Shown here piece by piece: positions 26,401 to 33,947 of a DNA stretch of 38,141 bases; within the stretch, counting starts at the first letter, position 1, and each line of letters opens with the position of its first letter. This DNA is from G020353115 sp964481765 (lineage in GTDB: Bacteria > Bacteroidota > Bacteroidia > Bacteroidales > VadinHA17): positions 1-38,141 of the forward strand of contig CAYZVJ010000020.1 in assembly GCA_964481765.1 (NCBI GenBank). The letters run 5' to 3'. The notes beneath the pieces are model-generated. The model was not told the DNA's origin. It saw nothing but the letters and a program-made list of their open reading frames with translations, and searched no databases. Both the position numbers and the translations under genes were made by a program.

Positions 26401-26823
26401 GATATCGCTTTTTGTGTGATCGACAGGAAGGAAGGAATGTTACAATTCGCCGGCGCTTTTAGTCCCCTCTATTTGCTCAGGGATAATACACTGACCGAAA
26501 TCCGGGGTGACCGAATATCGGTTGGTATATCGGAAGGACTTCAACTCTCTTCCTTCACCAATCATGTGATTCCCCTGGAGAAAGATGATGTGATCTATAT
26601 ATTCTCGGATGGATATGCTGACCAGTTTGGCGGCCCCCAGGGTAAAAAATTTATGTACCGGAGATTCAGGCACATGCTGCTTACCATCCACCCGTTAAAG
26701 ATGAAAGATCAAAAAGCATTCCTGGAAGAAAGCATTGAGGGATGGATGGGAAATCTTGACCAGGTGGATGATATACTGATCATCGGAATAAAGCCGCTGG
26801 GTAAATCCAGATCAGGTAAGTAA
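23494..26823 (+). CDS. Membrane receptor: 14-blade propeller, Y_Y_Y domain, SpoIIE phosphatase
   Basis: This 1109-residue protein begins with a signal sequence (to about residue 27, ending CLFAQ). It then carries 14 two-component-type propeller repeats of the form G.LWIGT..GLNRYD, enough for two seven-bladed propellers, and a Y_Y_Y domain (about 700-790). A TM helix (about 797-816) and a coiled coil follow. The cytosolic end is a SpoIIE/PP2C serine phosphatase. The metal-ligand aspartates are present: D893 (SGDFYW), D910 (DCTGHGVPGAF), D1039 (FSDGYADQFGG) and D1092-D1093. There is no histidine kinase or AraC output as in the better known hybrid sensors. It probably senses a periplasmic ligand and dephosphorylates an unknown cytosolic protein, perhaps an anti-sigma antagonist. 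It overlaps the convergent kinase gene by 12 nt. Confidence 0.93.
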   Translation: MPVKCKISLLLLFVSHLFVTGICLFAQDVNQFSIDQGLSQSWVRCIHQDAKGFLWIGTQDGLNRYDGYDFKIFRHELYDTSSIGENTINSISEDQAGNLWIGTENGLSKYDRKREIFENFCHTQSNPKSISAGPVYQTLVDSTGAVWVKTVQFLEKLDPAKGEVERYDIFSVDPFSPPIDYIFPMIQDHIGRIWTGTNQGLYLFDPARNQYHRFLHEPGSPVSLNGDYIYSIMEDHKNRLWIGTTSCIHKFNPEDSTFQRFYVSAENNEDVLIQGLYNDPTGMFWVGTSSGIFFFDEANGKFTYFEKMINRAQIGGYFSFSTFIKDRSEIIWAGGSQGLFKCDKKGKKFSLYRNRSPNDPDFSSNGITAIFEGPGGLIWLGTWGAGLVLYDRNRNDVIRYFNENQNDRSRISDNVISSITRDREGTIWVGTENGVNIYREVQGGFIPFSKYANIPGCEEFDRMYVNHIYEDPTGILWFSTSEGWISYDKSTGSIVKFVHSPGNPNSLSNNFVYFTCQDKDRIFWIGTRQGLNRYDLVNNSFSSYQNNNIGIPVGISNNYVYYIHEGTDGYLWIGTGSGLNRFDKQTEQFTIYTEKSGLPNDLIYAILEDNNQNLWISTNRGLVKFNTRTEEIYAFDTSDGIQSLEFNIGAYYKSNRGEFFFGGMEGFNSFYPDSIKINPYPPALVLTSFQYLSANGWEEVPVEGEKVVIKTRETNMFAVEFAALEFTNPQKNQYQFFLEGLEETWQPQTTERRAVYSNLDAGNYIFRVKGTNDDLVWNEEEITLHITIKSAFWNSKVAYGFYLASILVLIYLFIHIRTSHLRKANRILQEKQKASLEIERQKEELSIKNKDITDSINYAKKIQEAMLPPHSYFSKLLPESFVFYRPKDIVSGDFYWINEKQDKVFVTAVDCTGHGVPGAFMSLIGFEILDKIINDQGIEQPAEILTILSKAIEVTFSQEEEDITLRDGMDIAFCVIDRKEGMLQFAGAFSPLYLLRDNTLTEIRGDRISVGISEGLQLSSFTNHVIPLEKDDVIYIFSDGYADQFGGPQGKKFMYRRFRHMLLTIHPLKMKDQKAFLEESIEGWMGNLDQVDDILIIGIKPLGKSRSGK

Positions 26824-28548
26824 AATCTTGATTTTCTGAACCAGCTCTTCGATCTGGAACGGCTTACTGATGTAATCATCCATGCCAGTTGACAGACAGG
26901 TCTCTCTGTCACCAAGCATGGCATTGGCAGTGATAGCAATGATGGGTGTGTGTGAGTTGGTGCTTGCCTCAATCTCCCTGATCTTCTTTGTCGTAACGAT
27001 CCCATCCATCACCGGCATCTGGATATCCATCAGGATCACATCATATTTTGACGTACCAAATTTTTCCAGAGCTTCTTTCCCATCCCTGGCAAGGTCAATA
27101 TTACGGACCAGTTCTTTCATACTCAATACAACAATTTTCTGATTGATCAGATTGTCCTCTACCAATAGTATATTGGACTGCTTAAGTTCAACTTTTGGCG
27201 GTTTCTTAAACTTATCGATTGAAACAACCTTCTCCTTGGTTACCGGAATAGTCTCATCCCTGGGGGGCTTGTCAAAAGGAATGGTGAATGAGAACCGTGA
27301 AAATTCCTCATTGCAGTCATAAACCAGCGCTCCCCCCTTCTCTACAATTAACTTCCGTGTCATGGAGATGTCAAATTTATAGGCAGTTTCATGGTATGCG
27401 CCTTCAATACCTGCCTGTGATCCCGCTTCTTCTTCCGGAATCTGAATCAAGAGTTTGGGAGTAACCGATATGTCAAACTTCAGTTCAACCGACGTATCAC
27501 CCTCCCTCTCATGGTTGATCTTCATATCCACTGTCAATGCACCACCGGGATGACACTTGATGATTGTGTCAAAGACATACAGGAGGATTTGTTTCAGAAT
27601 GATGGGGTCCCCCATAAGATAGGGAACGACATATTCAAAGGATGGTAGTTGCAAAACAAAGCCCGGCGGAGCCTTTCTGGAAATTAAATCGGTGATGCTG
27701 GTTAGAGTGGATGGCAAATCAAATTTGATATGCTCTTTTTTCTGATAAGTGATCTCAATGCCTGAATCTTCTGTGATGCTGTTCACCACATTGACAAGGT
27801 TGTTGGTGGAGGCAATGATCGTTTCAACCAGATCCTTCTGATTTTTATTCAACCGATCGGTATTGAGGAGTTCACCCAGCACAACAATATCGTTGAGAGG
27901 AGTGCGGATCTGATGAGATAACTTTGAAATAAACTCCTCCCTTGTCCTGTTTGCATTCGCCGATATTTCCCTCGATTTGTTCAGTTTCTCGATGATCGAG
28001 CTCTGAACACTTTCGTAACCGTATAGAATGACCAGAAGAAGAAGAAACACAACGGTGAAATGAATCTTGAAGGGTAAGGTATAATGAACCGTGTTCAAAG
28101 GATGTTCCGGGGTCCATAAAAGAATCGATGCCACAAATAGAATAATTATCGAGAATATTGATCCGGGCCTCTTCCCAAGCAGGAAAAATGCAATCGGGGG
28201 GATGGAATAGAGCCAAATCAACCCACTTTCAGCCCCCAGATCATATAGCACAATAGTAGTAACAAATAAAATCGAAACAAGAGTGACAAAGGCATAGGCA
28301 TACCCATTGTAATTCTTTGAACGGATAAAATAGATAAAATTCAGGGTAAAGAAAATGGATGACAGAGCCTGGATGCATCCGATGAGAAATATTGAATTAA
28401 GCAAGAAAAAAAATGCAAAACAGAGCGTTGTAATAACTAACAAAACACTCATGAAATTAATCAGCAGTATCCTGGACTCTATCCGTTTCTCTTGCGTATC
28501 TTGAAATCCGAACAAGAACCAGCTGGAGATTCTTTCCCATTTTCCCAT
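26812..28548 (-). CDS. Six-TM hybrid histidine kinase with degenerate ATP-binding domain
   Basis: I start it at the ATG at 28548 (578 residues); a TTG 12 codons upstream is possible. Six TM helices occupy about 28-180. A HisKA domain follows with the phospho-acceptor H212 in SKLSHQIRTPLND. In the ATPase region the fold can be traced (GDPIILKQILLYVFDTIIK, 313-331), but the N-box Asn is Thr (328). The DTGxGI box is replaced by a segment around SVTPKLLIQIPEE, and the GTGLGL box by HETAYKFDIS. The receiver (about 458-578) is complete: E464 and D465, D508, T540, K562. I infer a pseudokinase hybrid that is phosphorylated by a partner or works as a scaffold. It converges on the SpoIIE receptor gene. 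Confidence 0.9.
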   Translation of the reverse strand: MGKWERISSWFLFGFQDTQEKRIESRILLINFMSVLLVITTLCFAFFFLLNSIFLIGCIQALSSIFFTLNFIYFIRSKNYNGYAYAFVTLVSILFVTTIVLYDLGAESGLIWLYSIPPIAFFLLGKRPGSIFSIIILFVASILLWTPEHPLNTVHYTLPFKIHFTVVFLLLLVILYGYESVQSSIIEKLNKSREISANANRTREEFISKLSHQIRTPLNDIVVLGELLNTDRLNKNQKDLVETIIASTNNLVNVVNSITEDSGIEITYQKKEHIKFDLPSTLTSITDLISRKAPPGFVLQLPSFEYVVPYLMGDPIILKQILLYVFDTIIKCHPGGALTVDMKINHEREGDTSVELKFDISVTPKLLIQIPEEEAGSQAGIEGAYHETAYKFDISMTRKLIVEKGGALVYDCNEEFSRFSFTIPFDKPPRDETIPVTKEKVVSIDKFKKPPKVELKQSNILLVEDNLINQKIVVLSMKELVRNIDLARDGKEALEKFGTSKYDVILMDIQMPVMDGIVTTKKIREIEASTNSHTPIIAITANAMLGDRETCLSTGMDDYISKPFQIEELVQKIKILLT

Positions 28549-28674
28549 ATCCTGAGCCTGAATCCGTATGAAATGAAGATCCAATTATTCATTCTAAAAG
28601 TAAGAAAAAAAAATCAATCTTATCTGTTTTCGTTACAAAGTGAGGATTTGTTTCCGGGATTGAGGATAAAATTT

Positions 28675-28682
28675 TAATTTTG
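28675..28682 (+). promoter_or_regulatory. Candidate promoter -7 element
   Basis: TAATTTTG fits TAnnTTTG exactly. It lies 14 nt before the ATG at 28697. The nearest upstream TTTG (28647-28650) is 24 nt away, longer than the usual 18-20, so support is partial. If it is used, the leader to 28697 would be very short, which would favour the in-frame ATG at 28721. Confidence 0.4.
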
Positions 28683-28696
28683 TTTTGGTGTGAAGA

Positions 28697-29416
28697 ATGA
28701 AATCAATTATGAGAGAAGTGATGAATGCAGTTGTTCTCCGGAAAATTATAACCGTCGGAATCTTTTTGCTGATCTGTTCATGGTCATTTGGGCAAAGGGA
28801 CTCAACGAGGATAGTCAAATATACCCATGACTTCCGGTTTAATGAGGGGCTATTTCTCAATTTTGATCAGGTGAAAAACAACGATCCTATTCACAAAGCC
28901 AGATTGCTAACTCCGGTCCAATTGAGTGATAAAGAATTCTTTCGAAAAGTCCTGATGAAAGATATGATCTATTATTATGATGATTTCGGGAGCCGGCAGG
29001 AAGTGAAGACGGATAACATCTGGGGGTATTCCAGAAATGGTATCCTCTATATCCAGGTCAGTGGCGATTTCCACCGAATAGCAATATTTGGAGGAATTTG
29101 CCATTTTGTGGCGAATATCACCACTTATGAAACCAGGTATTATGACCCCTACTATTACCGGTACAGTTATTATAATTACTATTACCCATCCTATCCAAAT
29201 ACCTATTCCAAAACGGAAATGCGTCAGTTTATCCTCGAATTCGATTCAGGAAAAGTTATGGAATATACGGTAAATAGCGTAGAGATGTCGCTGATGAGAG
29301 ATCCGGAATTACACGACGAATACATGGCGTTGAGTCACCGGAAGAAAAAACAGCGAAAATTCATTTATATTCGGCAATTCAATGAACGCAACCCGATATA
29401 TCTTCCGGTTGAATAA
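28697..29416 (+). CDS. Unrecognised exported protein with a tyrosine-rich segment
   Basis: I do not recognise a family for this 239-residue protein. A signal peptide is clear: a basic start, the hydrophobic stretch ITVGIFLLICSWSFG (about 18-32), then a QRD mature start. There is no lipobox Cys. The mature part is probably mostly beta, judging by alternating residues such as NGILYIQVSGDFHRIAIFGG. Residues 144-170 contain 14 Tyr in 27 positions. The tail is basic (HRKKKQRKF). The ATG at 28721 (MNAVVLRKI) would also give a standard signal peptide. The gene lies 30 nt before another exported-protein gene and diverges from the pseudokinase gene, so it could share regulation with either. Confidence 0.75.
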   Translation: MKSIMREVMNAVVLRKIITVGIFLLICSWSFGQRDSTRIVKYTHDFRFNEGLFLNFDQVKNNDPIHKARLLTPVQLSDKEFFRKVLMKDMIYYYDDFGSRQEVKTDNIWGYSRNGILYIQVSGDFHRIAIFGGICHFVANITTYETRYYDPYYYRYSYYNYYYPSYPNTYSKTEMRQFILEFDSGKVMEYTVNSVEMSLMRDPELHDEYMALSHRKKKQRKFIYIRQFNERNPIYLPVE

Positions 29417-29446
29417 TCACATAGGTAAATCTATAGCTACAACATC

Positions 29447-30289
29447 ATGAAAAAAATGTCCCTTTTATTATCATTCTGCCTGTTAACCCTGGTAGCCTTC
29501 TCCCAGGCTCCCTTCCCAACTGAACGGGATATTAACCTGTTTAAGAAATCGAAAACCCTGGTTGTGCTGGAACCGGATATATTTTCCGACTTCAATATTT
29601 ATATCAAAGAAGCCGTTAAACAGCACTGGAAAATCACTCCCTACGAATTTATCGAATTCAAGGAATTTGAAGAGAATAGGGCTGACTCATCTTACTCCTT
29701 TCTGGTTCTGACACAAACCAGCTTCGAACGCGATAAATCGAATGTTTATTACAACTTCCTGAACCTGCTCCTTGGAGCTGATGTAAAATATATTGGTGAA
29801 ATGCCGGAGTTTTGCTCCATCCCATTATCCTATTCGAAAGTTGAAGAGCCAAGATACCCTGCCAAGCTGGGTATAATGCTTGCCTTCATGCAGGACCATG
29901 TAAACCGGATTGCCGGGAATATCAAAGCAGTGGGACTGAAAAATCTCAGTTATTACAACAGGAATACAAACCAGGTGAAGGATAAAATTCTTCTGGTCAC
30001 ATCCGCCGATCTGGCAGGTGAAGTCAATACCCTGAAAAAAATCCAGGCAACCTACCCACATGATGTCAGGCTTGTATCGGAGGAAGAGGTGGTGGAGGCC
30101 ATTAAAAACAAAGCTCCGAATACCATTATTGTCCACAAGGTGGGCCCTGAAAATACAAACAAAAGCGGATGGTGTTATAAAGCGTTATTTGGGACCGAAG
30201 ACTCAAAACTCTATTTTTTCGACCACCATACCGTTTCGGAGAAACGACCGGACGGATTACTTGAACAGGATTTCAGAAGACTCCGGTAA
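29447..30289 (+). CDS. Unrecognised exported protein, conserved-type
   Basis: This 280-residue protein starts with a signal peptide (MKKMSLLLSFCLLTLVAFSQ, with a cleavage-like AFSQA) and has no lipobox. The remainder looks like an alpha/beta domain, with strands such as KTLVVLEPD, YSFLVLTQTSF, DKILLVTSADL and NTIIVHKVGP and intervening helices. I cannot assign a family. The three-dimensional context is unknown. It follows the Tyr-rich protein by 30 nt and precedes the DUF4870 gene by 53 nt on the same strand, so a small operon is possible. Confidence 0.75.
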   Translation: MKKMSLLLSFCLLTLVAFSQAPFPTERDINLFKKSKTLVVLEPDIFSDFNIYIKEAVKQHWKITPYEFIEFKEFEENRADSSYSFLVLTQTSFERDKSNVYYNFLNLLLGADVKYIGEMPEFCSIPLSYSKVEEPRYPAKLGIMLAFMQDHVNRIAGNIKAVGLKNLSYYNRNTNQVKDKILLVTSADLAGEVNTLKKIQATYPHDVRLVSEEEVVEAIKNKAPNTIIVHKVGPENTNKSGWCYKALFGTEDSKLYFFDHHTVSEKRPDGLLEQDFRRLR

Positions 30290-30342
30290 ATTCCCTTGCC
30301 AATGAATACCAATGATTGCAACCCCAATAATAAAAGAGGATT

Positions 30343-30699
30343 ATGGTAGAAATTAGACAATTGAGTAATGATGAACGTACTTTTGGTATGCTCTGTCACC
30401 TGTCAGCACTCGCCGGATTTATTTTTCCGCTGGGAAATATCATCGGGCCACTGATAATCTGGTCGCTGAAAAAGCAAGAATATCCATGGGTTGATAAGCA
30501 TGGTAAGGAAGCATTGAATTTCCAGATATCCATGACAATCTATCTGTTTGTCTCGGCACTCATGATCTTCATCCTTATCGGAATATTTTTTCTCGTTGCC
30601 CTCGGCATAATCAACATCATATTTATCATTCTTGGCAGCATAAAGGCAAATAACGGAGAAGAGTTTTCCTATCCCCTGTCGATCCATTTTATAAATTAG
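30343..30699 (+). CDS. DUF4870 (Tic20-like) small membrane protein
   Basis: The 118-residue protein has the DUF4870 layout: a conserved N-terminal segment ERTFGMLCHLSALAGFIFPL leading into GNIIGPLIIW, a loop with KHGKEALNFQISM, and two more hydrophobic helices (about 63-100), making three in all. The HGKEALNFQ motif is diagnostic for the family. It resides in the inner membrane; its function is not established. It lies about 90 nt before hisS, separated from it by a promoter candidate. Confidence 0.88.
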   Translation: MVEIRQLSNDERTFGMLCHLSALAGFIFPLGNIIGPLIIWSLKKQEYPWVDKHGKEALNFQISMTIYLFVSALMIFILIGIFFLVALGIINIIFIILGSIKANNGEEFSYPLSIHFIN

Positions 30700-30735
30700 G
30701 ACAAGATGTTGTTACACATTTTATCCTCAGTATCA

Positions 30736-30764
30736 TTGGATTTTATCCCGATTTCTTAAATTTA
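30736..30764 (+). promoter_or_regulatory. Candidate promoter for hisS
   Basis: TTG at 30736-30738 and TAAATTTA at 30757-30764 are 18 nt apart. The -7 element matches TAnnTTTG except for the last base. The hisS ATG follows 26 nt later. Confidence 0.45.
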
Positions 30765-30790
30765 CCACGCATTCGTTTGTCACTACCCAT

Positions 30791-32158
30791 ATGACTGAAA
30801 AACCTTCCATACCAAAAGGAACCAGAGATTTTACACCGGTTGAAGTGGTGAGAAGAGATTTCATCCTGGATACCATACGGAAGGTTTTTACCCGGTACGG
30901 CTACCTCCCCATTGAAACTCCGGCAATGGAGAACCTGTCAACACTGCTCGGTAAATATGGAGAGGAGGGAGACCGGCTGATTTTTAAGATACTCAATTCA
31001 GGAGAGTTCCTTTCGGGAATCTCACGGGATGAACTGACCCATGACAGTGCAGCAAAACTATCTTCCAGGATGTGCGAGAAAGGATTACGGTACGATCTGA
31101 CCGTTCCGTTTGCCCGTTTCGTGGTTCAACACCGCAATGAACTTGTCTTCCCGTTTAAACGGTACCAGATCCAACCGGTGTGGAGAGCCGATCGTCCTCA
31201 GAAAGGCCGGTACAGGGAATTTTACCAGTGTGATGTGGATGTGATTGGGAGTGACTCGCTGCTGAATGAGATTGAGCTGATTCAAATTACTGATGAAATC
31301 TTCCGGGATCTTGCCATTGAAATTGTAATGAAAATTAATAACCGGAAAATATTGAACGGTATAGCTGAAACCATCGGAGAGAGCCAGCGGATGATAGAAA
31401 TTACCATGGCGATCGATAAAATGGATAAGATCGGTCCGGATCAGGTAAACCGGGAGCTGGCAGGCAAAGGTGTATCGAAATCAGCCATAGATAAACTTCA
31501 ACCCATCCTGTTTCTGGAAGGCGATACTGAACACAAAATAAATGAATTACAGGAAATCCTTTTACAATCAAAAATTGGCAGGAAAGGAGTGGAAGAAATT
31601 TATGGGATATTCAATTACCTCAGTACCCTCTCAACCCATTCCTCCGTTGAGCTTGATCTGACCCTGGCCCGGGGACTGGATTATTATACCGGTGCAATTA
31701 TTGAAGTACTCTCTGCGCAGGTTGAGATGGGGAGTCTGGCGGGTGGAGGAAGATACGACGACCTTACCGGGATATTTGGCCTTCCCGGAGTGTCGGGTGT
31801 TGGTATTTCGTTTGGCGCCGACAGGATTTACGATGTTTTATCCCAAATCGATGGATTCCCCGATGACTCAGAATCATCCATGACCCTGATGTTCGCCAAT
31901 TTTGGAGAAAAGGAGGAGAAACATTGCCTGACACTGCTGGAAAAGATCAGAAATAAAGGCATCCGTGCGGAACTGTTTCCCGATCCGGTAAAGCTGAAAA
32001 AACAACTGGCTTATGCAAATGCAAGGAATATCCGCTATGTTGCATTAGTGGGAGAATCCGAGATCACCGGGAACTATATTACACTGAAAGATATGGTGTC
32101 GGGAGAACAGTGGCAGGTTAAATTGGATGAATTGAGCCGGAAGATCACCGAAACATGA
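30791..32158 (+). CDS. hisS: Histidyl-tRNA synthetase
   Basis: The enzyme charges tRNA-His. The 455-residue protein contains class II motif 1 in the N-terminal region, motif 2 (FKRYQIQPVWRADRPQKGRY), the histidine-specific loop LARGLDYYTGAIIEV and motif 3 (GVGISFGADRI). A C-terminal anticodon-binding domain begins at about residue 360. It has the enlarged segment around residues 55-90 seen in the Bacteroidota type. It is followed by a 262-nt spacer with a mini-ORF and hairpin, then by an ammonia-lyase gene of the histidine-degrading family. Confidence 0.97.
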   Translation: MTEKPSIPKGTRDFTPVEVVRRDFILDTIRKVFTRYGYLPIETPAMENLSTLLGKYGEEGDRLIFKILNSGEFLSGISRDELTHDSAAKLSSRMCEKGLRYDLTVPFARFVVQHRNELVFPFKRYQIQPVWRADRPQKGRYREFYQCDVDVIGSDSLLNEIELIQITDEIFRDLAIEIVMKINNRKILNGIAETIGESQRMIEITMAIDKMDKIGPDQVNRELAGKGVSKSAIDKLQPILFLEGDTEHKINELQEILLQSKIGRKGVEEIYGIFNYLSTLSTHSSVELDLTLARGLDYYTGAIIEVLSAQVEMGSLAGGGRYDDLTGIFGLPGVSGVGISFGADRIYDVLSQIDGFPDDSESSMTLMFANFGEKEEKHCLTLLEKIRNKGIRAELFPDPVKLKKQLAYANARNIRYVALVGESEITGNYITLKDMVSGEQWQVKLDELSRKITET

Positions 32159-32207
32159 GTTTACAATTTATTTTGCTAATTTTACGTCAGAAACCCATTC
32201 CTGACTC

Positions 32208-32282
32208 ATGAATAACTGGAATCTGGAGTTTAAGATCAAGATTAACCGTAAGGCACTTTGCCTTCTGCTCTTGAGATCGTGA
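32208..32282 (+). other. Mini-ORF of 24 codons, possible leader peptide or gene remnant
   Basis: An ATG-initiated frame encodes MNNWNLEFKIKINRKALCLL and four further residues (two Leu, Arg, Ser). It has a run of Leu codons (CTT, CTG, CTC, TTG) just before its stop, and that stop lies inside a hairpin (32279-32297). The frame is too short to judge by coding statistics. It could be the surviving start of a lost exported protein or a leader peptide. I see no His codon in it. Confidence 0.2.
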
Positions 32283-32301
32283 ATCTTTTTGATTCACATT
32301 T
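32279..32301 (+). terminator. Hairpin with short T tract after the mini-ORF
   Basis: A 7-bp stem GTGAATC/GATTCAC (32279-32285 and 32291-32297) with a five-T loop is followed by ATTTTC. The T tract is short, so termination may be weak. It could end the hisS transcript. The remaining 120 nt before the ammonia-lyase gene are A/T-rich and hold only a poor promoter-like TACTTTAC at 32388. Confidence 0.4.
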
Positions 32302-32420
32302 TCTGCTTATCCTTTCGCAATATTGATATACCTATCATTACCATAATCCTTCACCATTAGATATTGTGATCGGATAATCGAAGTTTATACTTTACATTGT
32401 TGAACTAAACCTATCATAGA

Positions 32421-33947
32421 ATGAAATTAGAAATAACCGGTTCAGGCCTGACCATTGAGGATCTGGTTGATGTAGCCCGCAACAACCGACCTGTTGAGCT
32501 GCATCCGGATGCAATCAAACGCATCAGGAAATGCAGGGCAATGCTCGAAAAAAAGATCGAAGCGCATGAGATTATGTATGGTGTAAATACTGGAATTGGG
32601 GAGTTTTCCGAAGTGGTACTCTCCGACGACCAGTTGATGGATTTTCAGAAATACCTGGTCTATAACCATGCAGCAGGTATCGGCGATCCGGCGCCGATAG
32701 AATATGTGCGGGGCGCCATGCTTGGACGGATAAACGTTCATGCACATGGTAATTCCGGCTGTCGCCTGGAGATTACCGAAACCCTGGTGGAGATGTTGAA
32801 TAAGGGAGTGACACCTTTCGTATGCCAGAAAGGATCCGTCGGTGCGTCGGGAGATCTTGCCCCGATGGCTCAAATTGCCCTGCTCTTGATGGGTGAAGGA
32901 AAAGCGTATGTTAACGGGGAACTTCTTGATGGCAAAGAGGCAATGGACAGGGCAGGAATTCCAATCCCAGGGCTCAGAGCAAGAGATGGCTTAGCCACCA
33001 TTAACGGCTCTAACCTCCTGACCGCAATGAGCGCAATCTTCCTTTACGATGCAAACAGATGGATAAAACAGGCTGAAATAGCAGCTGCCATGTCGCTGGA
33101 AGCCCTGATGGCTAACATGAAACCCTATACCCCGAAACTGCACGAAGCGAGAGGTTTCCCGGGTGCTGTGAAAAGTGCAAAATCCATTCAGAAGATCATT
33201 CAGGGAGGTGACCTCATTGAAGGTAAAATAAAATGCAAGGTTCAGGATGCTTACTCCATGCGTTCAACACCACAGGTTGTTGGAACAGCCAGAGATGCCC
33301 TCCGGTTTGCGCTGACACAGGTTGAGATCGAACTGAATGGAGTGGGAGATAATCCCGTTTTCTTTCCGGATGATAACCTTCAGCTGTCCGGAGCTAATTT
33401 CCAGGGGACACCGGTTTCTCTGCCCTTGGATATGGCTGGCGCGGCAATTACCATGGTTTGTGTTATGTCAGAAAGAAGAATGAACCGGCTTAATAATCCT
33501 GCATTGAGCGTCGGATTGCCTGCATTCCTGACCAAAGGAGCAGGAATGTTCTCCGGCCTTATGTTGAGTCAGTATACGGCGGATATGCAGATTGTCGAAC
33601 AACGGATCCTCTCCACCCCGGCATCTGTCCATTCCATCCCTGCAGCCGCTGATCAGGAGGATTTCGTCTCTATGGGCATGAATACAGCAATCAAAAATGC
33701 CCAGATACTGGACAATGCATACGGAATATTAGGCATTGAGTTGATGGCAGCTGCACAGGCTCTCGATTTCCGTGATTATACTTTTGGTAAAGGAGTGACC
33801 CGGGCAAAAAATGTGATTCGCCGGTATGTCGATTTTCTCGATGTCGATCGCCCGCTATACACCGACCATACCCGAATGAAAGAATTGGTCAAATCATGCG
33901 AAATCCTGGATGAGGTTGAAAAAGAAATCGGAAAACTTGAGGATTGA
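32421..33947 (+). CDS. hutH: MIO-type ammonia-lyase, probably histidine ammonia-lyase
   Basis: Members of this family remove ammonia from histidine or aromatic amino acids with a cofactor (MIO) made from an Ala-Ser-Gly triad, here A142-G144 in GSVGASGDLAPMA. Catalytic positions of Pseudomonas HutH have counterparts: Y53 (YGVNTG), H83, N195 (INGSN), Y278 and R281 (AYSMRSTPQVVG), F327 and E413. H83 and E413 favour histidine. Differences from typical HutH are N82 instead of Ser before H83, the PAL-like motif NFQGTPV instead of NFHAEPV, and DQEDFVSMG instead of NQEDHVSMG. Length (508) suits the family. No other hut genes are nearby, and urocanate would be the product if histidine is the substrate. 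Confidence 0.82.
   Translation: MKLEITGSGLTIEDLVDVARNNRPVELHPDAIKRIRKCRAMLEKKIEAHEIMYGVNTGIGEFSEVVLSDDQLMDFQKYLVYNHAAGIGDPAPIEYVRGAMLGRINVHAHGNSGCRLEITETLVEMLNKGVTPFVCQKGSVGASGDLAPMAQIALLLMGEGKAYVNGELLDGKEAMDRAGIPIPGLRARDGLATINGSNLLTAMSAIFLYDANRWIKQAEIAAAMSLEALMANMKPYTPKLHEARGFPGAVKSAKSIQKIIQGGDLIEGKIKCKVQDAYSMRSTPQVVGTARDALRFALTQVEIELNGVGDNPVFFPDDNLQLSGANFQGTPVSLPLDMAGAAITMVCVMSERRMNRLNNPALSVGLPAFLTKGAGMFSGLMLSQYTADMQIVEQRILSTPASVHSIPAAADQEDFVSMGMNTAIKNAQILDNAYGILGIELMAAAQALDFRDYTFGKGVTRAKNVIRRYVDFLDVDRPLYTDHTRMKELVKSCEILDEVEKEIGKLED

Noticed and set aside
32298..32420. Another 7-nt repeat array before the ammonia-lyase gene
   Set aside because: CAT and CC motifs recur in about 30 bases but without a steady phase.
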